A stretch of DNA of 64,000 bases from Arthrobacter antioxidans (GCF_023100725.1 NZ_CP095501.1:3596001-3660000), one strand, 5' to 3'; positions 52,774-61,297 are shown, counted from the first letter of the stretch. Notes: generated from the letters alone by a model not told the origin. Program-made: numbers and translations.

Positions 52774-53189
52774 GGCCGGATTCCCCTGGACGCCAGGTCC
52801 TTCAGCAGGTCCCGCATCTCCATGAGGAGGGCGGTGTCGACGGGGGTCGGCGCCTCCTCCGGGTCCTCCGGTGCGGCGAGCGTTTGCAGTCGCGCACGGG
52901 CACGGTTCATGGGCACGACGAACACGAAGTAGACCACGGCCGCGGTGATGAGGAAGGTGACCACGGCCGTGAGCACGGCACCCACGTCGACGAAGGTGGC
53001 GTCGTTGCCCTCCCGGATCAGGAAGCCGAACCCGTCGGTGTCGATCCCGCCGGCCGATGCGATGACCGGGTTGATGATGTTCGCCGTGAAGGCGCTGACG
53101 AGAGCCGTGAAGGCACTGCCGATGACGACGGCGATCGCCAGTTCGATCACGTTGCCGCGCAGGATGAAGTCCCTGAAACCCTTGATCAT
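52770..53189 (-). CDS. mscL: large-conductance mechanosensitive channel
   Basis: This 139-residue channel opens under membrane tension and releases solutes after osmotic downshock. It has the MscL start MIKGFRDFILRGNVIELAIA with the amphipathic helix, TM1 with AVVIGSAFTALVSAF, a periplasmic loop, TM2 (VVTFLITAAVVYFVFVVPMN) and a C-terminal helix. Length is normal. ATG 53189 is chosen over upstream in-frame codons because the conserved N-terminus begins there. Confidence 0.95.
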   Translation of the reverse strand: MIKGFRDFILRGNVIELAIAVVIGSAFTALVSAFTANIINPVIASAGGIDTDGFGFLIREGNDATFVDVGAVLTAVVTFLITAAVVYFVFVVPMNRARARLQTLAAPEDPEEAPTPVDTALLMEMRDLLKDLASRGIRP

Positions 53190-53308
53190 CCGCTGTCCCC
53201 TCGCTGAGTGCCCGTGCCGCTGGTCCGGGTGGATCCTGCCTGCACGCCTCACTCTAGTGAGGCGCCCTCCGTCGGACCCGTCCCGACGCCGGATGACGGG
53301 GACGAGGC

Positions 53309-53866
53309 TCACCGGGGCGTGGCGCCGCGCCCGCTCCGGCTGACGATGAGGTCCACGACGCCGAGCAGTTCCTCGATCTCCGCGCCGCTCGTCCGGCCGG
53401 TCCCGGCCGAGGCGAAGAAGGCGGCGTCGTAGTAGAGGCCGTCGCCGAGGAGCTTGACGGCGTGCGCCGTCGTGCGGTCACCGAGCTGGGCGTCGAGCGC
53501 GTCGAGCCACCGTTCCTGGATGTCGGCGAGGGAGGCCTTCGCCGTCGGGTGCCCCTGCTGTGCGAGGCGCGCCATGGACACGAGCGCGCGGTCGAGCGGG
53601 CTGTCCTCGAAGACGGACGTCCGGACGTAGTAGCGGGCCGCCCCGTCCGGCGCCGCCGTCATCATCTCGCGGTCCCTGTCGGCGAGGCCGCGGAGGCGGT
53701 CGGCCAGGCCCTCGACGAGGGCCTCCTTGGAGGGGAAGTGATAGAGCAGTCCGCCCTTGGAGACGTCGGCGGCCGCGGCCACCGCTTCCATGGTGGCGGC
53801 CCTCTCGCCGTCACGGATCAGTGCTTTCTCGAAGCTGTCGAGGATGCGCTCGCGGGAACTGGACAC
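53309..53866 (-). CDS. TetR-family regulator of the adjacent MFS pump
   Basis: This 185-residue repressor has the helix-turn-helix region MEAVAAAADVSKGGLLYHF and a TetR_C ligand domain. The GTG at 53866 lies six bases after TATCAT, so it is probably leaderless; the open frame goes on to 53935 but into the divergent start region. The palindrome at 53900-53915 lies between it and the MFS gene. Local repression of the exporter, relieved by a drug, is the expected behaviour. Confidence 0.87.
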   Translation of the reverse strand: MSSSRERILDSFEKALIRDGERAATMEAVAAAADVSKGGLLYHFPSKEALVEGLADRLRGLADRDREMMTAAPDGAARYYVRTSVFEDSPLDRALVSMARLAQQGHPTAKASLADIQERWLDALDAQLGDRTTAHAVKLLGDGLYYDAAFFASAGTGRTSGAEIEELLGVVDLIVSRSGRGATPR

Positions 53867-53899
53867 TCCCTGATGATACCGGTCACGATTGTTGTACTG

Positions 53900-53915
53900 T
53901 ACCGGCTGGACGGTA
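53900..53915. promoter_or_regulatory. TetR-type operator TACCG-N6-CGGTA
   Basis: Perfect inverted arms TACCG (53900-53904) and CGGTA (53911-53915) with a six-base spacer lie between the divergent TetR and MFS genes, next to the -10 boxes of both. This is a common operator form for QacR/AcrR-like repressors of actinobacterial DHA2 pumps. Confidence 0.7.
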
Positions 53916-53927
53916 TAGCTTGGATGG

Positions 53928-55502
53928 ATGACCACGACACCCTCCTTCTCCGCACGTGCATCCGGGGTGAACCCGCGTGCCGTTCAGTCCCCCGACCCCC
54001 TGGCCGGCCGCCGCGAGTGGTTCGCCCTCGCCGTGCTGATGCTGCCGGTGCTGCTGGTCTCCGTCGACAACACCGTGCTGAGCTTCGCCCTGCCCGAGAT
54101 CTCCCGCCACTTCGCCACGAGCGGGACCACCCTGCTCTGGATCGTTGACAGCTACCCCCTCGTGCTCGCCGGCCTGCTGGTGGCGATGGGCAGCTTCGGC
54201 GATCGCTTCGGCCGCCGCCGCCTGCTCATGATCGGCGCGGTGGGCTTCGCCGTCTTCTCGGTGATCGCGGCATTCGCGCCCACGGCGGCGTTCCTGGTCG
54301 CCGCCCGCGTGGGTCTCGGTGTCTTCGGCGCCATGCTCATGCCCTCGACCCTCTCGCTCATCCGCAATATCTTCATGGACCGGAACCAGCGCCGGATCGC
54401 CATCGCGGTCTGGGCTGCGGGCTTCTCGGCCGGCGCGGCGCTCGGCCCCCTGCTCGGCGGCATCCTGCTCGAACACTTCTGGTGGGGCTCCGTCTTCCTC
54501 CTCGCGGTACCCGTGCTGGTGCTCATGCTCGCGCTGACCCCCGCCCTGGTCCCCGAGTCGAAGGATTCCCATCCGGGCCTCGTGGACTACGCCGGCATCG
54601 TCCTGTCCATCGGGACCATGCTGCCGGTCGTCTACGCCATCAAGAACCTGGCGAAGGGAGGCCCGCTGCTCATCTCGGTGACGGCGGCCTTCATCGGGCT
54701 CGCCGCGGGCACCGCCTTCGTCGCCCGCCAGCTGCAGCGCCGCAACCCCATGCTCGACGTCCGCCTGTTCACGGTGCGTGCCTTCAGCGGCGCCGTCCTG
54801 GTGAACCTCTTCGCGATCTTCTCGCTCGTCGGCTTCCTGTTCTTCGTCTCGCAGCATCTCCAGCTGGTGCTCGGGTTCAGCCCGCTCGACGCCGGACTGG
54901 TCCTGCTGCCGGGCCTCCTCGTGACGATCATCGCCGGCCTCGCCGTCGTGCCGCTGGCCCGCCGGTGCCCGCCGCACGTCGTCGTCCCGGTGGCCCTGAT
55001 GTTCTCGGCCGTCGCGTACGCGATGATCGCCCTGCTGGGCGAGGGCGGGTCCGCGGGCTTCCTCATGGCCGCGTTCGTGATCCTCGGGATCGGGGTCGGC
55101 GCATCCGAGACAATCTCCAACGACCTCATCCTGTCCTCCGTCCCGGCCGCCAAGGCCGGCGCGGCATCCGCCGTGTCCGAAACCGCCTACGAGGTCGGCT
55201 CGGTCCTCGGGACCGCAGTGCTCGGCAGCATCCTGCTCGCGTCCTACCAGCGCGACCTGACCCTCCCCGCGGGACTCAGCAGCGGCCAGGCGGAGACGTC
55301 CACCGAGACCCTCGGCGGCGCGGTCGAGGTCGCGACCCAGCTCGGCCCGACCAGCGCGGCGCTGCTCCGGGACTCGGCGTTCCACGCCTTCGACAGCGGC
55401 ATCACGCTGACGTCCGGCATCGCGGCACTGCTCATGGCCGGCGCGTCCGTCCTCGCCGCCTGGAGCCTGCGCGGCACGACGGCGGAGCGCGTCGACCACT
55501 AG
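53928..55502 (+). CDS. DHA2-family MFS multidrug exporter (14 TMS)
   Basis: This 524-residue drug/proton antiporter has 14 predicted membrane helices. Motif A is GSFGDRFGRRRLLM after helix 2. Motif C lies in helix 5 (GFSAGAALGPLLGGIL), and VDNTVLSFALPEI is the usual start of helix 1 in the DHA2 group. It is divergent from a TetR gene with a shared operator and is followed by a strong terminator. Substrates are likely cationic or lipophilic drugs, by family only. Confidence 0.92.
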   Translation: MTTTPSFSARASGVNPRAVQSPDPLAGRREWFALAVLMLPVLLVSVDNTVLSFALPEISRHFATSGTTLLWIVDSYPLVLAGLLVAMGSFGDRFGRRRLLMIGAVGFAVFSVIAAFAPTAAFLVAARVGLGVFGAMLMPSTLSLIRNIFMDRNQRRIAIAVWAAGFSAGAALGPLLGGILLEHFWWGSVFLLAVPVLVLMLALTPALVPESKDSHPGLVDYAGIVLSIGTMLPVVYAIKNLAKGGPLLISVTAAFIGLAAGTAFVARQLQRRNPMLDVRLFTVRAFSGAVLVNLFAIFSLVGFLFFVSQHLQLVLGFSPLDAGLVLLPGLLVTIIAGLAVVPLARRCPPHVVVPVALMFSAVAYAMIALLGEGGSAGFLMAAFVILGIGVGASETISNDLILSSVPAAKAGAASAVSETAYEVGSVLGTAVLGSILLASYQRDLTLPAGLSSGQAETSTETLGGAVEVATQLGPTSAALLRDSAFHAFDSGITLTSGIAALLMAGASVLAAWSLRGTTAERVDH

Positions 55503-55519
55503 GCGACAACCCCCGGGAA

Positions 55520-55561
55520 CACGACAAGGGTCCATTCCTGGAGGAATGGACCCTTGTCGTG
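55520..55561. terminator. strong bidirectional terminator
   Basis: A perfect 19-bp stem (55520-55538 with 55543-55561) and a TGGA loop lie between the convergent MFS gene and the small secreted-protein gene. It is one of the strongest hairpins in the window. Confidence 0.85.
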
Positions 55562-55595
55562 CCGGGCGGGCTTCGGACCCGCCCGGAGCCGGGAC

Positions 55596-55856
55596 CTAGT
55601 GTCCGGTGCGGTTCGGGTCGTTGACGCCCGAGGTGCCGTTGGCACGGTGATCGACGTGCTCCTTCTTGTTCTTCTTCAGCAGGCCTGCGAGGCCGAGGAG
55701 GCCGAGGAGGCCCCACAGTCCGTTGTCGCCGCTGTCGTCGCTCTCCTGGCTCTGCTCGGTCGTGGAGGCCGGCTCTTCGGCGGCGATGGAAGGGGCTGCC
55801 ATCCCCGTCAGGATGGCGAGGGAGAGTGCTGCGGTAGCTGCGGTCTTGCGAATCAT
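55596..55856 (-). CDS. WGxxGxxG-type small exported protein
   Basis: This 86-residue protein has a signal peptide (MIRKTAATAALSLAILTGMA, cleavage after SIAA), an acidic Ser/Glu/Asp-rich spacer, then GLWGLLGLLGLAGLL followed by KKNKK. The glycine/leucine-rich hydrophobic segment after a Trp, with a basic stop, is the pattern of WGxxGxxG sorting-tail proteins. A polar tail of about 20 residues follows. The ATG has AAGGAG four bases upstream. The function is unknown; it is probably held in the membrane or wall. Confidence 0.75.
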   Translation of the reverse strand: MIRKTAATAALSLAILTGMAAPSIAAEEPASTTEQSQESDDSGDNGLWGLLGLLGLAGLLKKNKKEHVDHRANGTSGVNDPNRTGH

Positions 55857-56060
55857 GACGCTCCTTGGATTGGGGGGAAGGGACCCTGCTGGGACTCCAT
55901 TCATCAGCCTACTTATCATTTGTCGATCCTCGCCCTCGAAACAACTCTCGAAAGTGCTTGCGAGTCGCGGGGACCGCGGGTACACGGGCGCATGGACGCC
56001 GCCACAGAACCGTTCGCAGTAACCGTTGTCCGCCGGAGGTGCGGGTGGAACAGTGGGGTC

Positions 56061-56633
56061 ATGGTGATCGAGGTACGCCCGGCGACGGCGTTCGAGGATG
56101 TCGCGACGATGGTGGGACCCCGGCGCGTGGACGCGACCGCCTGCTGGTGCCTCAGCTACCGCCTCCCGGCGAAGCAGAACGCCGCGCTGACGGGGCGGGA
56201 TCGCGGTGATCTCGTGCAGCGCCTGTGCCAGGAGGATCCGCCGCCCGGCGTGCTCGCCTACGACGGCGACGACGTCGTCGGATGGGCTGCCGTCCACCCG
56301 CGCGCCGGGACGGCGTTCGCCCGCAGCCGCACGATTCCCCGCGTCGGTGACGCCGACGTGTGGTCGGTGTGGTGCATCCGGGTGAGGCCGGGACACCGCG
56401 GCAAGGGCATCTCGCATCGACTGCTCGCCGGCGCGGTGGACTTCGCGGTGAGCCACGGGGCTCCGGCCGTCGAGGGGTACCCGGTGGACAACGCGGGCGG
56501 GAAGGTGGACACCACGATGGCCTACGTCGGCACACGCCGGCTCTTCGAGGCAGCAGGATTCACGAAGGCGGCCGACACGGCGTCGGTGGTGAGCGGGTTC
56601 CCCCGGATCCTCATGCGGCTCGAGCTGCCCTGA
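56061..56633 (+). CDS. GNAT-family N-acetyltransferase
   Basis: This 190-residue acetyl-CoA-dependent transferase has the GNAT pyrophosphate loop VRPGHRGKGISHRLL and the C-terminal TRRLFEAAGFTKA. An early CWCLSYRLP segment and VEGYPVDN fit a subgroup common in actinobacteria. The ATG at 56061 has GTGGGG just upstream. It stands alone before prfC. The acceptor is unknown. Confidence 0.85.
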   Translation: MVIEVRPATAFEDVATMVGPRRVDATACWCLSYRLPAKQNAALTGRDRGDLVQRLCQEDPPPGVLAYDGDDVVGWAAVHPRAGTAFARSRTIPRVGDADVWSVWCIRVRPGHRGKGISHRLLAGAVDFAVSHGAPAVEGYPVDNAGGKVDTTMAYVGTRRLFEAAGFTKAADTASVVSGFPRILMRLELP

Positions 56634-56754
56634 CCACCGGAAGTGCCCTCGGTATCGGCCACCACGGGCCCGCCCGGGCCGCTGGCACTGATGCGCACAG
56701 CGAACAGATGCGCTCACCGACGGGTGTCCCGCCGGCATCGGGGACAATGGAAGG

Positions 56755-58368
56755 GTGGCCCTGCTAACCGAATCCCCCGTCCTCGACGCCGACGCCGTCC
56801 GCCGCGAGGCCGGACGCCGACGTACCTTCGCCGTCATCTCCCACCCCGACGCCGGGAAGTCGACCCTCACCGAGGCGCTGGCGCTCCTCGCCCGGGCCAT
56901 CCAGGACGCCGGTGTCACGCACGGCAAGTCGAGTCGTCACGCCACGGTGTCGGACTGGATGGGCATCGAGCAGGAGCGCGGGATCTCGATCAGCTCCGCG
57001 GCCCTCCAGCTGACCTACCGTGACACCATCCTCAACGTCGTCGACACCCCGGGCCACGCGGACTTCTCGGAGGACACCTACCGCGTCCTCGCCGCCGTCG
57101 ATTCCGCGGTCATGCTGATCGACGCCGCCAAGGGCTTCGAGCCGCAGACCGTCAAGCTGCTCGCCGTGTGCAAGGCGCGGAACATCCCGATCATCACGGT
57201 CATCAACAAGTGGGACCGGCCGGGCCTCGACGCCCTCGGCCTGATCGACGACGTCGGGGAGCGCACCGGGATGACCCCGGTCCCGCTCACCTGGCCGGCC
57301 GGGATCGCCGGGGAGTTCCAGGGCCTCATCGACCTGCGGGCGGAGCGCGCGATCGCGCTGACGGCCGTGGAGGCCGGCGCCCAGGCCGCCACGGAGACCG
57401 AGGTGGACATCGACGCCCTCGACCCGCGCGACGCCGGCGCCTGGCTCGACGCGCGCGAGGAGTCGGGGCTCGTCGAGTCCTCGAACGGTTCCTTCGACCG
57501 CGAGGAGTTCGAGGCGGCCCGGCAGACGCCCGTCCTCTTCGCGGCCGCGGCCAAGAACTTCGGCGTCTCCCAGCTCCTCGACATCCTGGTGGACGTGGCT
57601 CCCTCCCCCTCGCCGCGTCCCTCGAAGGAGGACGAGCCGCGCCCCATCGACGCGCCGATGTCCGGGTTCGTGTTCAAGGTGCAGGCCGGCCAGGACAGCG
57701 CCCACCGCGACCACATCGCGTACCTGCGCATCTGCTCCGGCACGTTCGAGCGCGGCATGGTCATCACCAACCAGCGCACCGGGAAGCCCTTCGCCACCAA
57801 GTACGCGCACCGCGTCCTCGGCCGCAGCCGCGAGGTGGTGGACACCGCGTGGCCTGGCGACGTCGTCGGACTCGTGAACGCGACGAGCCTGCGCGTGGGC
57901 GACAGCCTGTTCGCCGAGGAGCCCGTGCAGTTCCCCGACATCCCGCGCTTCTCCCCCGAGCTGTTCGCGGTCGCGCGCGCCAAGGACCCGGGACGGTACA
58001 AGCAGTTCCGCCGCGGGATCGAGCAGCTCGAGCACGAGGGCGTGGTGCAGGTGCTGCGCTCGGACCTCCGCGGTGACCAGGCGCCCGTGCTCGCCGCCGT
58101 CGGGGCCCTGCAGTTCGAGGTCGCCGCCCAGCGGCTCGGCACCGAGTTCAACGCACCCACGTCGCTGGACAACCTCTCCTATACGCTCGCCATGCGCGTG
58201 GCCCCGGAGAGCCAGGGCGTCCCCGGGACCTTCCGCGGCGGCGAGATCCTCTTCCGGTCCGACGGCGAGATCGTGGCCGTGTTCGGGGACAAGTGGAAGG
58301 TGGGGCACTTCAGGAAGGACTTCCCCGACGTCGTGCTCGAGCCGATCGGCGCAGCCGTCGACCAGTAG
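56755..58368 (+). CDS. prfC: peptide chain release factor 3
   Basis: This 537-residue translational GTPase recycles RF1/RF2 after termination. G motifs are HPDAGKST, RGISISSAAL, VDTPGHADF and NKWDRPG. The second domain with TNQRTGKP and the C-terminal RF3 domain are complete. The GTG start has GGAAGG directly upstream and also a GACAAT -10-like box, so it may be leaderless. Length is normal for the family. Confidence 0.95.
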   Translation: MALLTESPVLDADAVRREAGRRRTFAVISHPDAGKSTLTEALALLARAIQDAGVTHGKSSRHATVSDWMGIEQERGISISSAALQLTYRDTILNVVDTPGHADFSEDTYRVLAAVDSAVMLIDAAKGFEPQTVKLLAVCKARNIPIITVINKWDRPGLDALGLIDDVGERTGMTPVPLTWPAGIAGEFQGLIDLRAERAIALTAVEAGAQAATETEVDIDALDPRDAGAWLDAREESGLVESSNGSFDREEFEAARQTPVLFAAAAKNFGVSQLLDILVDVAPSPSPRPSKEDEPRPIDAPMSGFVFKVQAGQDSAHRDHIAYLRICSGTFERGMVITNQRTGKPFATKYAHRVLGRSREVVDTAWPGDVVGLVNATSLRVGDSLFAEEPVQFPDIPRFSPELFAVARAKDPGRYKQFRRGIEQLEHEGVVQVLRSDLRGDQAPVLAAVGALQFEVAAQRLGTEFNAPTSLDNLSYTLAMRVAPESQGVPGTFRGGEILFRSDGEIVAVFGDKWKVGHFRKDFPDVVLEPIGAAVDQ

Positions 58369-58389
58369 GGTCCGCACTTCTCCTTATGG

Positions 58390-59265
58390 TCAGTAGCTGC
58401 CCGACGCCCCGCCGCCGCTGAAGCCGCCGCCTCCGTTGAAGGAGGACCCCGAGGTGTTGCCCCCCGTGCCCCCGGAGTAGAGCGCGGGGTTGGCGATGTA
58501 GAGGGGGAGCCAGAGTGCCGGGTTGCCCACGGCGTCGTCGCCCCGGTGGCTGTACCGGTACTTCCGGTACGCCGCTCGCTGCTGCTCGGTCAGGCGCAGC
58601 TCAGGGTCGGCGTCCTCGGCCGCCCGCAACTCCTCGTCGGCCACGCGACGACGGCGGCGGGAGTCCGCGGCGAACAGCCACACGAGTCCGCCCAGGAGGA
58701 CGGCGATGCCGCCCGCGACCCACCCGAAGAGCACCCAGTCGAACGGCTCCTTGACCGGACCCTGACCTCGTGCGTAGTCGTAGATCTGCCCGACGGCCTC
58801 GGTCAGCCCGGTCGCGTACTCCTCGTCGGCGAATGCCGGCTCGAGGACGTCCTCGATGACCTGCGCGGCGTCGTCGTCGGAGAACGTCCCGCGTGCGCCG
58901 TCGGCGGTCTCGATGCGCAGCTCGCGCGCCCCGGTGTCCGCAAGGATCAGCACGCCGTTGTCGGCGCCGGCGTCACCCACGCCCCAGGCGGTCGCGACGG
59001 AGCGGGCGTAGTCCTCGATGGACCCGCTCGCGTCCTCCACCGTCAGGACGGCCACGCGCGCGGCACCGGTCCGGCTGTTCCCCCCGTCGATGAGCGCGTT
59101 CAGCTCCTGCTCTTCGGCGGCTGTCAGGACGTCGGCGGAATCGAGGACGTTGCCCGTCACCGGCGGTTCCGGCACGGAAGCGGGCCCGCCCCCGCCGCAG
59201 CCCGAGAGTGCGATCAGCATCAGGGACGCACCCACCGTGACGACCCCTGAATGATGTCTCGTCAT
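58390..59265 (-). CDS. TPM-domain lipoprotein
   Basis: This 291-residue protein has a lipobox LSGC (Cys 23), a TPM domain at about 40-165 (LTAAEEQELNALIDG, then VAVLTVEDASG and DNGVLILADTG), one membrane helix near 180-205, a charged helix and a Gly/Ser-rich tail ending GGGASGSY. TPM domains occur in proteins linked to photosystem repair or membrane proteostasis; the bacterial role is unclear. It is convergent with prfC and ends 21 bases from it. Confidence 0.85.
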   Translation of the reverse strand: MTRHHSGVVTVGASLMLIALSGCGGGGPASVPEPPVTGNVLDSADVLTAAEEQELNALIDGGNSRTGAARVAVLTVEDASGSIEDYARSVATAWGVGDAGADNGVLILADTGARELRIETADGARGTFSDDDAAQVIEDVLEPAFADEEYATGLTEAVGQIYDYARGQGPVKEPFDWVLFGWVAGGIAVLLGGLVWLFAADSRRRRRVADEELRAAEDADPELRLTEQQRAAYRKYRYSHRGDDAVGNPALWLPLYIANPALYSGGTGGNTSGSSFNGGGGFSGGGASGSY

Positions 59266-59341
59266 GGTCCTACCCCCCCCCTGCCTCGACGGTCGCCTTC
59301 CGCCGGGCGCGGGCGGGATCCCGCCAGTGGAACACCCGCGC

Positions 59342-59375
59342 CGCGTGGAACGTCTACCCGCGTGGAACGTCTACC
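59342..59375. repeat. tandem 17-bp repeat upstream of the TPM gene
   Basis: The unit CGCGTGGAACGTCTACC occurs twice without a gap (59342-59358 and 59359-59375), and a related GTGGAACACC copy lies just before at about 59328. On the minus strand this gives three GTTCCAC copies 60-110 bases upstream of the TPM lipoprotein start. It could be an operator array. Otherwise 59266-59526 shows nothing. Confidence 0.6.
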
Positions 59376-59526
59376 AGGGGGACGATACTCCGCCGACCCA
59401 TGCATCTCGAACCAGACCTGGCCGGGGCGGCGGCGCTCCATATCGTGCGGAGGGAGCTGGTGCACATGACCCGGAAGTCATGCGCACCAGCGAAGAGGAT
59501 CCCGAAGTGACATCTCAGCCGGGATG

Positions 59527-59682
59527 TCAGTCGCGGCGGTCGCGGCGATCCTCGCGCCGGTCTCCTCGGTCGTCCCGGCGGTCCTCCCGGCGGTCTCCAC
59601 GACGGTTGATCCCGTGGGCGACGACGATGGCCCCTCCGACGGCGGCGGCGGTCCTGCGCCTGCGGCGTGCTGCGAGTGGCAT
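59527..59682 (-). CDS. tiny Arg/Asp-rich protein
   Basis: This 51-residue protein starts MPLAARRRRRTAAAVGGAIV at ATG 59682. A hydrophobic segment is followed by a low-complexity tail built of RRGD, RRED and RRDD units. AAGGAG lies upstream and the start comes one base after the stop of the DUF6325 gene, so it is translationally coupled to it. It may be a short membrane-anchored partner of that protein; its function is unknown. Confidence 0.65.
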   Translation of the reverse strand: MPLAARRRRRTAAAVGGAIVVAHGINRRGDRREDRRDDRGDRREDRRDRRD

Positions 59683-59683
59683 G

Positions 59684-60160
59684 TCAGACTCCTTCCTTCA
59701 TTCCTTCGGCCGACCGGGCGTCGGCCTCGTCGGCCTGGAAGGCGGCGATGACCGCCTGGGTCGGGATCCGGCCGCTGGCCACGAGCTGGCCGCCGGCCTT
59801 GCGGACGGCCGCACCGAACGGGGCGGCCCACTGGTTCTCCCAGACGAGCACCGCAGCGGAGTGTCCGGGCTCGATCGTCTCGGCCAGGTCCATGATGTCC
59901 TGCTCGGAGAGCACCATCGCGAGCTCGGCCTCGGCCATGCGCACCCCGCCGAGCTCGGTCTCGTCGAGATCGGAGATCTCCGCCGTCTCGAGCGCGCCGT
60001 CCGCGTTCTTCCGCAGGAACGCCATGTCGAGGACCCTGACGAGTTCACGGTTGACCAGGTCGTCCAGGAACGGGGCGATCTGACCCCTACCGAAGTCCGG
60101 CCCGGGGAACTCCACGACGAGCCAGTCCACCGGCCCTAGTTCATCCAACGTCTCAGCCAT
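59684..60160 (-). CDS. DUF6325 family protein
   Basis: This 158-residue protein has the features of the DUF6325 family of actinobacteria: GPVDWLVVEFPG, RVLDMAFLRKNADG, DIMDLAETIEPGHSAAVLVWENQWA. The segment resembles proteins annotated as membrane-stress or general stress regulators, without known activity. It forms a two-gene unit with the tiny Arg/Asp-rich gene. A hairpin lies about 85 bases upstream. Confidence 0.75.
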   Translation of the reverse strand: MAETLDELGPVDWLVVEFPGPDFGRGQIAPFLDDLVNRELVRVLDMAFLRKNADGALETAEISDLDETELGGVRMAEAELAMVLSEQDIMDLAETIEPGHSAAVLVWENQWAAPFGAAVRKAGGQLVASGRIPTQAVIAAFQADEADARSAEGMKEGV

Positions 60161-60243
60161 GCTGAAGACCTCCGTTTCTCAGTGTCAGGGGCGGTCCGAC
60201 GGACTGCCGCAGTCTCATCCTGTGTGCCGGTCACAGGCGGCGC

Positions 60244-60262
60244 GTCACCCGCCCGGGGTGAC
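60244..60262. promoter_or_regulatory. GTCACCC/GGGTGAC hairpin, copy 1
   Basis: A 7-bp perfect stem (60244-60250 with 60256-60262) and a five-base GCCCG loop lie between the glutamine amidotransferase stop and the DUF6325 start. An almost identical hairpin lies upstream of the amidotransferase gene at 61279. They may be weak terminators or a shared operator. Confidence 0.45.
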
Positions 60263-60308
60263 CTCGCGCCGGGCCATCCACGTCCGACAGGTGGACTTCG
60301 GAGGTGTA

Positions 60309-61154
60309 TCAGACAGCCGCAGCGACCGGAAGCTCGGGAGCGAACGGGTACAGCTCCTGCTCGCCCTCGTGCACGACGACGCAGGTGGCATCCGGCACTT
60401 CCCGCCATGCTCCTTTGAGATCCCCCAGCGGTTCGGACACCACCAACCGCGCGTTGTCCGAGAGTTCGTGGAGCAACGGGTTGTCCGGGTACTGGGCACG
60501 GAGGGTCGCGATGTCGTTGCTGTGGAACAGCGATCGCGAGTTACCCTCGCTGGAATAGCGGAAGGCCCAGGTGGTGTCGCCGTCGGTGGTGGCGACCGTC
60601 ATCTGGATGGGGTAGTCGATGCCGTGGCGCCGTCCGGTGTCCTCGATCAGTCCCACCGCCTCGGCGACCGCCGCGCGTGGATCCCGTTCCAGCCCGAAGG
60701 TGAGGGCGAGGTAGAAGAACAGCTCCGAATCCGTGGACCCTTCGATCTCGGGATAGAGGCTGGGCTCGACCGCCAGGGCCAGATCGCGCTTCACCTTCGA
60801 GAAATCCGCGAGGACCCCGTTGTGCATCCAGAGCCACCGGCCGTGGCGGAACGGATGGCAGTTCGTCTGCTGGACGGCCGTGCCGGTCGTGGCACGGATA
60901 TGGGCGAAGACGTGGCCCGCCGAGGCATGCCCTGCGAGCTCACGCAGGTTGCGGTCGTGCCAGGCAGGCTCCGTGCTGTGGTAGACCCCGGGAGTCGGCC
61001 CGGTCCCGTACCAGCCGACGCCGAACCCGTCCCCGTTGGTGGTCTCGACGCCCATACGGGAGTGCTTGCTCTGCATGACGAGTGAGTTGACGGGCCTGTA
61101 GAGGAGGTCGTCCAATCGCACGGGGGAACCTGAGTACGCTAGCCAACGACACAT
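60309..61154 (-). CDS. class II glutamine amidotransferase
   Basis: This 281-residue Ntn-type amidotransferase begins MCRWLAYSGSP, with Cys 2 as nucleophile after removal of Met. GDGFGVGWYG, HVFAHIRATTGTAVQQTNCHPF and MHNGVLADF are the glutaminase-site motifs. It resembles EgtC/YafJ-type proteins, but no ergothioneine genes are near, so the acceptor is unknown. Confidence 0.9.
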   Translation of the reverse strand: MCRWLAYSGSPVRLDDLLYRPVNSLVMQSKHSRMGVETTNGDGFGVGWYGTGPTPGVYHSTEPAWHDRNLRELAGHASAGHVFAHIRATTGTAVQQTNCHPFRHGRWLWMHNGVLADFSKVKRDLALAVEPSLYPEIEGSTDSELFFYLALTFGLERDPRAAVAEAVGLIEDTGRRHGIDYPIQMTVATTDGDTTWAFRYSSEGNSRSLFHSNDIATLRAQYPDNPLLHELSDNARLVVSEPLGDLKGAWREVPDATCVVVHEGEQELYPFAPELPVAAAV

Positions 61155-61278
61155 GTCGTCTCCTTCGGATCGGGCCGGATGTCCAGACCGGGCCGGAGCC
61201 AGTCCGCCGGCCTTCATGGCCGTCCCAGCCGGGCTGAGGACGTCCGTTCCCATCCTGCGCACAGGCGACATGCGGTAC

Positions 61279-61297
61279 GTCACCCGCGCGGGGTGAC
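61279..61297. promoter_or_regulatory. GTCACCC/GGGTGAC hairpin, copy 2
   Basis: A 7-bp stem (61279-61285 with 61291-61297) and a GCGCG loop lie upstream of the amidotransferase gene and just after the 61320 gene. Arms and flanks are the same as in copy 1 at 60244. Confidence 0.45.
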
